Below, in pieces: positions 7,674-14,874 of a stretch of DNA of 14,885 nt. The translations under genes and the position numbers were made by a program. The stretch lies in NCBI GenBank assembly GCA_023415725.1, contig JAEZJR010000259.1, forward strand, positions 1-14,885, in the 5' to 3' direction. The first letter of the stretch is position 1. Each line of letters opens with the position of its first letter. The stretch is from Acidobacteriota bacterium. Its GTDB lineage: Bacteria; Acidobacteriota; Blastocatellia; Pyrinomonadales; Pyrinomonadaceae. Under the pieces are notes generated by a model, which had not been told where the DNA came from, searched no databases, and worked only from the letters and a program-made list of their open reading frames with translations.

Positions 7674-7714
7674 CAAAGCCTTAATTTCCGATATCCAGGT
7701 TCCCCAGACTAACG

Positions 7715-7737
7715 CCCCGATTTGTTACAATTCGGGG
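7715..7737 (+). promoter_or_regulatory. 23-bp palindrome over an extended -10: candidate operator of the DsbA-like operon
   Basis: Centred on T7726, the left arm CCCCGATTTGT (7715-7725) and the right arm ACAATTCGGGG (7727-7737) are complementary at 10 of 11 positions (only T7721/T7731 fails). Inside it, TGTTACAAT (7723-7731) is a TGn-extended -10 with a 5/6 hexamer (TACAAT). The ATG follows at 7739, 7 nt after the hexamer, which is where transcription would start. The site therefore looks like an operator over a leaderless promoter. Alternatively it could fold as an RNA hairpin if transcription begins further upstream. Confidence 0.55.
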
Positions 7738-7738
7738 G

Positions 7739-9064
7739 ATGCCTGTTCGTTTTTTCGCGATCCTATTACTCGTATTTCCTGCGACTTTATTTGCCCAAAA
7801 CGCCGACGTCGTCCTCGCGACCGGCAAAGGGAAGTCTTTCTCGCAAAGCGTTCTCTCGCCCACCGGACAAAACCTTTTCGCGAACCAAAAGGCACAATAC
7901 GAGGCGGCCAGGACGGAGCTATTGTCACAGATGATCGCTGAGGGTTTGCTCGACATGGAAACCAAGGCGGTGGGATCGACCCGCGACAAACTGATCGCAA
8001 CCGTCCGTGGTAAAGTACCTGAACCTGCCGCTAACCTCGTTCAAGCAGTATACGACGCAAATCGGGCCGCTCTCGGGAATCGCCCCCTCGATGAGGTTCG
8101 AAAGGAGATCGTCGATTATTTGAAGCGCGAGCCGGAGCAGAAGGCCGTCGGTGAATACATCGCATCGCTCCAGTCGAAATATAAGTACACCGCCGGCAAA
8201 AACGTGAACGCCGCTGACCTGAAACCGGCCGACGTGCTCGCGACGTTCGGCACACGACGCATCACGGCACAGGAATTCGAAACGGCGAACCGATTAAAGC
8301 TGAATGACCTGCAGTGGCATCTATACGAAGACCTGAGAGCTGAACTCGAGATCGGCATTTTGAACGATTTGATCGAAGAGGAAGCAAAGGCTCGCGGAAC
8401 CGACACAAGCAGCATCATCGCCGCGGAGGTAACGGACAAGATGCGCACCTTCGCTGACGGCGAGCGGGAGCAGCTTGAAACCGCGCTAATGGATCGCCTT
8501 TTTGCAAAATACGAAATCAAGATCTTATTGAAAGAACCGCCCGTCATCGCCCAAAACGTTTCAGCCGACGATGACCCTTCGCGTGGCCCTGCGTCCGCTC
8601 CCGTCACCGTGGTAATGTTCAGCGACTTCCAGTGCCCGGCCTGTGCCAGAACGCACCCCGTGCTCAAGTCCGTTATCTCCGAGTTCGGCGATAAAGTCCG
8701 CTTTGTAGTTCGCGATTATCCACTCGAGAGCATTCATGAAAATGCCTTTGCTGCCGCAATGGCCGCCAACGCTGCCGGTGCACAGGGCAAATACTTCGAA
8801 TATATCGATTTGCTGTACCGTAACCAGTCGGCCCTCGATGCCGCATCGCTAAAGAAGTACGCAGCCGATCTGGGTTTGAATGCGAAACAGTTTGAGCTAG
8901 ACTTGACCGTCGAAAGTTCGGCCGCTGAGATAAGGAAAGATATCGCCGACGGCGACACTCACGGCGTGTCCGGCACACCGGCGATCTTCGTCAACGGCGT
9001 GAAGGTGCACCGGTTATCAGCCGAAGCTTTCCGAAGGGCGATCAACCGTGCTCTCGCTAGATAG
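7739..9064 (+). CDS. Exported DsbA-like thioredoxin-fold protein with a long helical N-terminal region
   Basis: A 441-residue exported protein. Residues 1-20 form a signal peptide ending LFAQ. Residues about 30-270 are charged and mostly helical, with no cysteines, and loosely resemble the chaperone-like region of SurA/PpiC-type proteins; I cannot assign them firmly. Residues about 275-441 are a DsbA/thioredoxin_4 domain: VTVVMFSDFQCPACARTHPV gives the CPAC redox pair (Cys299, Cys302), and VSGTPAIFVNG gives the cis-Pro414 loop. It may oxidise or isomerise disulfides of exported proteins, or deliver them to envelope complexes. It is the first gene of a probable operon; the next start lies 3 nt after its stop. 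No SD is present, which agrees with the leaderless promoter proposed just upstream. Confidence 0.88.
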   Translation: MPVRFFAILLLVFPATLFAQNADVVLATGKGKSFSQSVLSPTGQNLFANQKAQYEAARTELLSQMIAEGLLDMETKAVGSTRDKLIATVRGKVPEPAANLVQAVYDANRAALGNRPLDEVRKEIVDYLKREPEQKAVGEYIASLQSKYKYTAGKNVNAADLKPADVLATFGTRRITAQEFETANRLKLNDLQWHLYEDLRAELEIGILNDLIEEEAKARGTDTSSIIAAEVTDKMRTFADGEREQLETALMDRLFAKYEIKILLKEPPVIAQNVSADDDPSRGPASAPVTVVMFSDFQCPACARTHPVLKSVISEFGDKVRFVVRDYPLESIHENAFAAAMAANAAGAQGKYFEYIDLLYRNQSALDAASLKKYAADLGLNAKQFELDLTVESSAAEIRKDIADGDTHGVSGTPAIFVNGVKVHRLSAEAFRRAINRALAR

Positions 9065-9067
9065 AAT

Positions 9068-9892
9068 ATGCGTTCATATCTTTTTTTCCTGTTCGCCGCT
9101 ATAGCGGTCTCGTGCGGGAATACGCCGCCGACCTCGAACGGCAACTCTAAACCGCCCGTGTCCAATACTGCCAATCAGCCGGTCATCACCTACGACTACC
9201 AGATCGTCAAGACCTACCCGCACGACCCGAAAGCCTTCACTCAGGGACTAGAATTCAAGGACGGTTTCCTTTACGAAGGAACCGGCGGGAAGCAGGGCGA
9301 TGACTTCTATTCGAGCCTGCGGAAGGTCGAGTACACCTCCGGGAAGGTCGTACAGAAATACGACCTGCCGCGCGAGTACTTCGGCGAGGGCATTACGATC
9401 CTCAACGACAAGATATACCAGCTCACATGGCGCGAGATGACCGGGTTCGTTTACGACATGAACTTTAAGCTCCTGAAGGAATTCCGGTACCCCGGAGAGG
9501 GCTGGGGGCTGACCAATGACGGAACGAATTTGTTCATGAGTGATGGGACGCACGTCATCCGGGTCGTCAATCCTGAGGACTTCAAAACGATAAAAACGCT
9601 CGTCGTAAAAGATGAGGCAGGTAAACCGATAATGCAGCTTAACGAGCTTGAATTCGTCAAGGGCGAGATCTGGGCGAACGTATGGCAAACGGGCTGGATA
9701 ATCAGGATCGACCCGGAAACAGGAAGACTCTTGGGAAAGGTGGACCTGAATTCGCTTGCCGATGACGAAATGAACAAGAACGATGACGCGGACGTTCTGA
9801 ACGGCATCGCGTACGACGCTGCAGGCGATCGGATGTTCGTGACCGGCAAAAAATGGCGGCGGCTCTTTGAGATAAAGGTAACGCCGAGATGA
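9068..9892 (+). CDS. Glutamine cyclotransferase (glutaminyl cyclase) lipoprotein
   Basis: A 274-residue protein of the plant/bacterial-type glutaminyl cyclase family (PF05096), a five-bladed beta-propeller that turns N-terminal Gln into pyroglutamate. The start carries a lipoprotein signal, with lipobox AVSC and the lipidated Cys16, followed by a Pro/Ser/Asn-rich linker. Family motifs are FTQGLEF (57-63) and LYEGTG (68-73); Glu70 is the likely catalytic Glu by analogy with papaya enzyme. Later blades read FGEGITILNDKIYQLTW, EGWGLTNDG and LNELEFVKGEIWANVW, all characteristic. It starts 3 nt after the DsbA-like gene and overlaps the deaminase start (ATGA at 9889-9892), so it is translationally coupled on both sides. 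It probably stabilises secreted proteins in the periplasm or at the surface. Confidence 0.93.
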   Translation: MRSYLFFLFAAIAVSCGNTPPTSNGNSKPPVSNTANQPVITYDYQIVKTYPHDPKAFTQGLEFKDGFLYEGTGGKQGDDFYSSLRKVEYTSGKVVQKYDLPREYFGEGITILNDKIYQLTWREMTGFVYDMNFKLLKEFRYPGEGWGLTNDGTNLFMSDGTHVIRVVNPEDFKTIKTLVVKDEAGKPIMQLNELEFVKGEIWANVWQTGWIIRIDPETGRLLGKVDLNSLADDEMNKNDDADVLNGIAYDAAGDRMFVTGKKWRRLFEIKVTPR

Positions 9893-10368
9893 GCGAACTC
9901 GACCGCAAATTCATGGCCCGGGCGATCGAACTCGCTCAGGCCGGAGTCGACCAGAACCTAGGTGGTCCGTTCGGATGCGTGATCGTAAAAGACGGTGAGG
10001 TCGTCGGCGAGGGCAACAATCAGGTCACTTCGACGAACGACCCTACCGCCCACGCTGAGGTCGTTGCCATTCGGGAAGCATGTCACAAGCTCGGTTCGTT
10101 TCAACTCGAGGGCTGCATAGTCTACACATCTTGCGAGCCGTGCCCGATGTGTTTGGGAGCGATCTACTGGGCCCGGGCCGACAGGATCTACATTGCATGC
10201 AACCGCACCGACGCCGCGGGGGCAGGATTCGACGACGCCTTCATATACGAGGAACTATGCGGCGAAGATTTCGCCAAACGTAGGGTGCCCATTTCGACAA
10301 TGATGCGGGACGAGGGGCTGGAGGTCTTCAAGAACTGGGTCGAGAAGCCCGACAAGGTTCCCTACTAA
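9889..10368 (+). CDS. guaD: Nucleoside/guanine deaminase (CMP/dCMP deaminase fold)
   Basis: A 159-residue cytosolic zinc deaminase. The zinc site is HAE (His55, catalytic Glu57) and SCEPCPMC (Cys85, Cys88), with Pro84 before the first Cys. The C-terminal stretch AGAGFDDAFIYEEL closely follows Bacillus-type guanine deaminase, where a domain-swapped C-terminus completes the active site, so guanine to xanthine is the best assignment; a broader nucleoside deaminase or tRNA adenosine deaminase (TadA) is less likely because TadA lacks this tail. The ATG overlaps the upstream stop as ATGA, so translation is coupled. Why a purine salvage enzyme shares an operon with envelope proteins is not obvious. 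Confidence 0.87.
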   Translation: MSELDRKFMARAIELAQAGVDQNLGGPFGCVIVKDGEVVGEGNNQVTSTNDPTAHAEVVAIREACHKLGSFQLEGCIVYTSCEPCPMCLGAIYWARADRIYIACNRTDAAGAGFDDAFIYEELCGEDFAKRRVPISTMMRDEGLEVFKNWVEKPDKVPY

Positions 10369-10385
10369 CTCTCGCTCCTGACCCG

Positions 10386-10835
10386 ATGTCCAACATCTAT
10401 TTCCTATTGCTTGTCGCCCTGATCGCTGGAGCCGTGCTTCCGGTGCAAACCGCTGTCAACAACAAGATGGCGGTCGCCCTCAGCAGCCCGGTCCTAGGTG
10501 CTCTGGTATCGTTTACCGTTGGCACCCTTTCCATTTTTATCTACTCGATCGTTTCAGGCGAATCGCTCGCTTCCCTCACCAATTCCAAGGACGCTCCCGC
10601 GATCGCCTGGATCGGTGGCTTGCTCGGGGCTTTCTTCGTGACCGCCACGATCATCCTTCTTCCGCGCATCGGCGTTGCCATGACCATCAGCCTCATCATA
10701 GCCGGCCAGATGATCACGGCGCTCGTGATGGATCACTTCGGCCTCCTCGGGCTCGAGGTGCGGCAGATCAGTTTCATGCGCGTTATAGGCATGGTTTTGA
10801 TCAGCATCGGCGTCGTGCTTATCAGGCGATATTAA
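10386..10835 (+). CDS. YdcZ/DUF606-type DMT-superfamily transporter
   Basis: A 149-residue inner-membrane protein of the small YdcZ family (PF04657) of the drug/metabolite transporter superfamily. Five hydrophobic segments are visible at about 4-22, 33-56, 72-92, 96-116 and 130-147. Typical features are PVQTAVNNKMA in the first loop, GGLLGAFFVT before the third helix, and the positive C-terminal end IRRY. Half-length members of this superfamily normally work as dimers. The substrate is unknown; position after guanine deaminase makes a purine or related metabolite a guess only. It starts 17 nt after the deaminase stop, without an SD, and is probably the last gene of the operon. Confidence 0.85.
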   Translation: MSNIYFLLLVALIAGAVLPVQTAVNNKMAVALSSPVLGALVSFTVGTLSIFIYSIVSGESLASLTNSKDAPAIAWIGGLLGAFFVTATIILLPRIGVAMTISLIIAGQMITALVMDHFGLLGLEVRQISFMRVIGMVLISIGVVLIRRY

Positions 10836-10925
10836 TTTCTAAAATTTATCGGGAACAATTCTTTCCGTTCGGGGTCTAACGGTTCATCGGCGATTTAGCC
10901 GAATCGGTTGGCACCGTAACACTTC

Positions 10926-10931
10926 AGGAGG
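10926..10931 (+). promoter_or_regulatory. Shine-Dalgarno fixing the TonB-protein start
   Basis: AGGAGG is 8 nt before ATG 10940 but only 2 nt before the in-frame TTG at 10934, so the ATG is the start. Confidence 0.9.
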
Positions 10932-10939
10932 AATTGTTT

Positions 10940-11752
10940 ATGTTCGACAAGCTTGTTGAATCCGATCTGAATGGCGCTGACCTAAAACCACGCCGCCGTA
11001 TATTCGTCGCGTCTTTCATCTTCGTTGGGATTCTCTTCGCCACCGCCGTCGTAGCGGGCATTTACGCAGCAGACTACTCGCTCGGAACGAATAATTTCGA
11101 TATAGCTGAACTTCTCGCCCCGGTCGCCGCTACGGCACCCGCCGATGAACCCGACCCCGTCCGCCCCCAACCCCGGAACTCCCAGACCGCGTCCAGCACC
11201 GAAACTACACGCCAGACGAATATGGCGCGCACCGACGAACCCACGATAGCCCCGACCGGGGTGTCCGTAGCCAAGAATGCTTACCTTTCGCGGCCGGCAG
11301 GTGATTTCAGAATAGGCCGGGGACCCGAATCAAACGGGGCCGCGATTTACGAATCCGACCGTCCGGGCCGTGAGATTGGCTCCGGAAGTGCGGTGGGCAT
11401 TTCGACTGATGAAACTGAGGACACGGGCACTAAGCCTCCGCCGCCTCCCGCCCCGAAAGCTGAGAAGAAGACGATGGTCAAAACAGGAGGCGTAGTTAAC
11501 GGCTCCGCGATCGACCTTCCGAAACCGGCGTACTCTGCTGCCGCTCAAGCGATCCGTGCGGCAGGCGCAGTCAATGTCCAGGTGACCATCGATGAGAACG
11601 GAAAGGTGATCTCCGCTAAAGCCGTCAGCGGCCACATTATGCTTCGTCAAGCCGCAGAAGATGCCGCCTGGAAGGCTCGATTCAAACCGACGACCCTCTC
11701 CGGGGTTCCCGTCAAGGTTTCCGGTGTGATCGTCTATAACTTCACTCGTTAG
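10940..11752 (+). CDS. Energy transducer TonB-family protein
   Basis: A 270-residue TonB-like protein, which couples the inner-membrane proton-motive force to outer-membrane receptors. It has the expected three parts: a short basic cytoplasmic start (KPRRR at 16-20), one membrane span (about 21-44), a long flexible Pro/Thr/Asp-rich periplasmic region (about 60-180, including KPPPPPAPKAEKK), and a C-terminal TonB domain (about 190-270) with AIDLPKPAYSAAAQAIRAAG, VNVQVTIDENGKVISAKAVSG and AWKARFKP. No ExbB or ExbD gene is in the window. Similar proteins are numerous in Acidobacteriota, and not all act in import, so the partner receptor is unknown. It is probably transcribed alone, with a strong SD and a terminator 17 nt after the stop. 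Confidence 0.88.
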   Translation: MFDKLVESDLNGADLKPRRRIFVASFIFVGILFATAVVAGIYAADYSLGTNNFDIAELLAPVAATAPADEPDPVRPQPRNSQTASSTETTRQTNMARTDEPTIAPTGVSVAKNAYLSRPAGDFRIGRGPESNGAAIYESDRPGREIGSGSAVGISTDETEDTGTKPPPPPAPKAEKKTMVKTGGVVNGSAIDLPKPAYSAAAQAIRAAGAVNVQVTIDENGKVISAKAVSGHIMLRQAAEDAAWKARFKPTTLSGVPVKVSGVIVYNFTR

Positions 11753-11768
11753 ATCGGAATATTCGGGC

Positions 11769-11807
11769 AGAAAGAGAGGCGGCCTACCGGCCGCCCTTTC
11801 TTTATTT
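11769..11807. terminator. Bidirectional terminator between the TonB and DUF512 genes
   Basis: The stem GGCGGCC (11778-11784) pairs with GGCCGCC (11789-11795) around a TACC loop. After a 3-nt bulge (11775-11777), AGAAAG (11769-11774) pairs with CTTTCT (11796-11801). A T-rich tail TTATTT follows on the plus strand; on the minus strand the same hairpin ends in TCTCTTTCT. Its right side overlaps the DUF512 stop codon (11802-11804). Confidence 0.8.
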
Positions 11808-13256
11808 CGTGGCAAGGAATTGAATGAACCCGTCGAGATCCAGGTCATAGACCGGAACGGGGAATTTCGATTTGAGTTCGTCGAACATCATCCCATCGAT
11901 CAGGATCGGCTCGTCAGATTTTATGGTGTGCTTCGGGATGATGGCGAAATCGCCTTCGATCTGCCCGGCGACATTCAAATAGTCTCGACCTGAGAGAAGT
12001 CCGGCGACGGCCACATCACCGCCGAAGTACGTATTCGGCACCGCGAGCACCTTCAATCTCGAGCCGGTCAGCTCGTTATATTTGTCGATCTGCTCGGCCA
12101 TCGTCGGGGCGAACATTTCGCCCGTCAGAACGGTCCCGAATAGTTTCGCTCCGCGGGGCCTCTCGATCGGCAAGGTAGCTCCGGCCATGATCGGTTCCGG
12201 AGTTCGCGCTACGGGGTGCGTTCGCACGTTCTTAAAATATCGCCGGGCAAGCTGCACTGCCTCGGTGCGGTCGGTCTGTTTTCGGCAGCTATCCAGAAGC
12301 CTCTCGAACGCATTCAGGAACGACCGCACCATCCCGACACCGTCCTCGATCTGCGGGTAGTCGCCGTAATGCCGGCGGGACGGAATATCAACCCCGCCCT
12401 TGATATATATCTCGTCACCGAGGAACGCGAATGTCTTGCCAAGCGTCCTGCGGAACTCCTTCTGCAGCTTCTCCACCTCCCAGATCGTCCGTCGGCAGAA
12501 TTCCGGGGTTACGCGGGTCAGACGTTGGTCGGTGTTATACCTCGTCAGCGCGACGGGCACGATCGCAGCGCTCACAACCTTGGGGTGCAAGGCGGCAAGG
12601 TCTCGGAGCGTCTTTTCCAAAATAGGGCCGTCGTTTATTTACGGGCACAAAACGACCTGGGCGTGGATCTCGATGTCGTTGTCGAGCAATCGCTGGAATT
12701 TACCGAAGATGTCCGCCCTTTTTTCATCAACGCCCAAAAGATACGCCCGGGTCTTGAGGTCTGTCGCATGCACCGAAACGTATTGCGGGGATAAACGCTG
12801 CTCGATGATGCGGTTCATTTCATCCTCGGTGATCGAGGAAAGCGTTGTGTAGTTCCCGTAAAGGAATGAAAGCCTAATGTCCTCGTCGCGGACGAAAAGC
12901 GAGGCTCGGGCGTCTTCCGGGTTCCCCTTGCAGAAGCAGAAAAGGCACTCGTTCGCGCACTGTCGGGGCACGATCTGCTCGAACATCAGGCCGAAATCTT
13001 CCCCCTCCTCCCGGTCGAACTCGATCTCGAGCAGTTCCCCGCCCGATTTACGAACGTGAAAGGTCAATTCCGTCTCACCAGCTGTCTGGAAGCGAAAATC
13101 AAGGTAATCACGAACGCCGCGGCCGTTGACCTTTACGATGCGGTCGTTCGGCGCAAGTTCCAACTCCTCGCCGAGGCTTCCCGATGTGACCTCGGTTATC
13201 GTCACGCCCGGACGGCGGAGCTGCGTGATGGCGGGTGTTACTGCAAATTCGTACAT
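11802..13256 (-). pseudogene. DUF512 radical-SAM-like protein, interrupted by one in-frame TAA
   Basis: The minus strand encodes a DUF512 family protein in two collinear, same-frame halves. The first (13256-12639, 205 residues) has an N-terminal PDZ-like region (about 15-65) and an iron-sulfur motif CANECLFCFC (Cys100, Cys104, Cys107), then RLSFLYGNYTTLSS and SVHATD, ending HAQVVLCP. A TAA (12639-12641) follows, then INDG directly in frame, continuing through LRDLAALHPKVVSAAIVPVALTRY and NTYFGGDVAVAGLLSG to the stop at 11802. The family consensus at the break, as I know it, is LCPGINDG, so the TAA replaces the Gly codon exactly. There is no frameshift and the downstream half is well conserved. 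The full length would be about 484 residues. Options: recent nonsense mutation, base-call error, readthrough, or reinitiation at TTG 12620. The function of DUF512 is not established. Confidence 0.88.
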
Positions 13257-13351
13257 CGCGTGATAAGCTTGTTAGTGTAGATTTTCCCCGAATTGGTTGG
13301 CAAGCGTTTCTCCCTTACCCACTTTCGCCACGCCTACGCATCCAGACCAAC

Positions 13352-13705
13352 ATGACGATCCTCATAGCTGACGACAGCGCGTCCATTCGTAAACTCGTTG
13401 ATTCCATCCTCAGATCGGAAGGCCACGATGTCCTCATCGCCGAGGACGGCCGCGAGGCCCTCAAACTAGCTTTCGATCACGAGGTCGACGCGATCATCGC
13501 CGACGATGACATGCCGCAACTCACCGGCACCGAACTATTTAAGATCCTCGACACCGACCCCGAAAAACGCGGAATCCCCCGAATAATGATAAGCGGGCTC
13601 ACCGCCCGTGGCGACAAGCCCGCTCCCGAATTCATCGATGCCTTCATCCCGAAAGGTACCGACCTCAAATCACAATTGCTCGAAGCCCTCGACCGCCTGC
13701 TTTAG
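13352..13705 (+). CDS. Single-domain response regulator (CheY-like receiver)
   Basis: A 117-residue receiver domain with no output domain. Landmarks: the acidic Mg2+-binding pair Asp7/Asp8 (ILIADDSASIRKL), the phosphoacceptor Asp51 in IIADDDMPQLTG (three residues before the MP, as in CheY), Ser81 in MISGLTA (Thr/Ser switch) and Lys101 in FIPKG. The residue after the Lys is Gly rather than the usual Pro. ATG 13352 starts exactly at the beta-1 strand; an in-frame extension upstream to 13235 looks non-coding. No histidine kinase is present nearby, so it must be phosphorylated by a distant partner. It diverges from the DUF512 gene and overlaps the alanine dehydrogenase stop by 4 bp. Confidence 0.92.
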   Translation: MTILIADDSASIRKLVDSILRSEGHDVLIAEDGREALKLAFDHEVDAIIADDDMPQLTGTELFKILDTDPEKRGIPRIMISGLTARGDKPAPEFIDAFIPKGTDLKSQLLEALDRLL

Positions 13706-14838
13706 CTCGCGGAGGCCGCTTTAAGGTCCAGCAGCGAGTCGATCGGCGTGTATTCGAGGTTCTGTGATTCCGCAACAGCCTTGTAGGTGAGTTTACCTGC
13801 ATAGGTGTTGACGCCTTCGCGGAGGTACGGATCTTCGGTGACCGCGCGTTCGAAACCCTTGTTCGCCAGAGCGAGGGCGAACGGCAGTGTAGCGTTGGTC
13901 AGAGCGAACGTCGAAGTGCGCGGAACTGCACCGGGCATGTTCGCAACGCAATAGTGCAGAACGCCTTCCTCGTAATAGGTCGGGTTCGAGTGGGTCGTGG
14001 CATGCGTCGTCTCGAAGCAACCGCCCTGGTCAACCGCAACGTCCACGAGCACCGAACCGTTCGGGATGGTGGGCAGCATGTCACGGGTGACAAGTTTCGG
14101 AGCTGCTGCACCGACTACCAACACCGCACCGATCACAAGATCGGCATGCGAAATGGCTTCCTCGATCGCGTAACGCGAAGAAGCCAGCGTCTGCACCTTC
14201 GAAAGGAAGATATCGTCGAGTTCGCGGAGACGCTCGAGGTTCTTGTCGATGATCGTTACGCGTGCACCGAGGCCGACAGCCATCTTCGCGGCTTCAGTAC
14301 CGACAACGCCGCCGCCGAGGATCACGACGTTTGCGGCCGGCACGCCCGGGACGCCGCCCAGCAGGATCCCTTTGCCGCCGTTCATCTTCTCGAGGTAAGT
14401 AGCACCGACCTGCACGGACATGCGGCCCGCCACTTCCGACATCGGCGTGAGCAGCGGGAGCTTGCCGTGCGCGTCCGTGATCGTTTCGTAAGCCACGCCC
14501 GAAACGCCCTTCTCCATCATCTGCTTGGTGAGCTCAAGCTCGGGGGCGAGGTGCAAATACGTGAAAAGCAGTTGGTTCTCACGCATCCGCGGGTATTCCG
14601 GAGCGATCGGCTCCTTCACCTTTACGATCATGTCGCCGGTGGCCCAAACCTCGTCGGCGGTGTCCAGCAGCGAACCGCCGGCCTTTTCGTACTGCTCGTC
14701 CGTGAAGCCCGAACCGTCACCGGCCGTCTTCTGCACAAAAACCTCGTGCCCGGCGTTAACCAACGCATTCACACCCGCCGGGGTCAAACCGACGCGGTAC
14801 TCGTTATCCTTGATCTCTTTCGGTAATCCGATCTTCAT
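13702..14838 (-). CDS. ald: Alanine dehydrogenase
   Basis: A 378-residue NAD-dependent enzyme for the reversible oxidative deamination of L-alanine to pyruvate and ammonia. From ATG 14838, residue numbers match the Mycobacterium tuberculosis enzyme: Arg15 (EYRVGLTP), Lys75 (VKVKEP), Tyr94 and His96 (TYLHLAPE), and Asp270 (VDVAVDQGG). The Rossmann motif is GGGVVG (175-180) with Asp198 for the NAD ribose. C-terminal HYCVANMPGAVPRTST is diagnostic. An in-frame TTG at 14877 would add 13 residues; I reject it because MKIGLPKEIK is the family's normal start and a GGAG lies 11 nt upstream of the ATG. The enzyme likely serves alanine catabolism or nitrogen and NADH balance. It is convergent with the response regulator, overlapping it by 4 bp. 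Confidence 0.97.
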   Translation of the reverse strand: MKIGLPKEIKDNEYRVGLTPAGVNALVNAGHEVFVQKTAGDGSGFTDEQYEKAGGSLLDTADEVWATGDMIVKVKEPIAPEYPRMRENQLLFTYLHLAPELELTKQMMEKGVSGVAYETITDAHGKLPLLTPMSEVAGRMSVQVGATYLEKMNGGKGILLGGVPGVPAANVVILGGGVVGTEAAKMAVGLGARVTIIDKNLERLRELDDIFLSKVQTLASSRYAIEEAISHADLVIGAVLVVGAAAPKLVTRDMLPTIPNGSVLVDVAVDQGGCFETTHATTHSNPTYYEEGVLHYCVANMPGAVPRTSTFALTNATLPFALALANKGFERAVTEDPYLREGVNTYAGKLTYKAVAESQNLEYTPIDSLLDLKAASAS

Positions 14839-14874
14839 TTTTGATAAGTCTCCGGGGTATTTATCTTTTGATAA
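14839..14874 (-). repeat. Two copies of TTATCAAAA upstream of ald
   Basis: On the minus strand TTATCAAAA occurs at 14874-14866 and again at 14847-14839, 27 nt apart, the second one touching the ald start codon. The spacing is not an exact number of helical turns. It could be a regulatory repeat or chance in an A/T-rich leader; the window ends too soon to see a promoter. Confidence 0.3.

Noticed and set aside
7697..7738. Riboswitch upstream of the DsbA-like gene
   Set aside because: Only about 65 nt separate the CBS terminator from the ATG, and the palindrome overlaps a good -10, so a DNA operator fits better than a structured RNA.
10872..10915. Imperfect inverted repeat (TCGGC/GCCGA) between the transporter and TonB genes
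   Set aside because: The stem is only 5 bp with a 6-nt loop and no T-tail; it is not distinguishable from chance.
12639..12641. Selenocysteine or pyrrolysine insertion at the DUF512 stop
   Set aside because: Those use TGA and TAG; this is TAA. Recoding of TAA to Gly is not known to me, and other genes in the window use TAA as a normal stop.
13954..14826. 290-residue plus-strand open frame opposite alanine dehydrogenase
   Set aside because: It is the antisense shadow of a gene with complete catalytic motifs; its own translation is His/Arg-rich with no recognisable domain.
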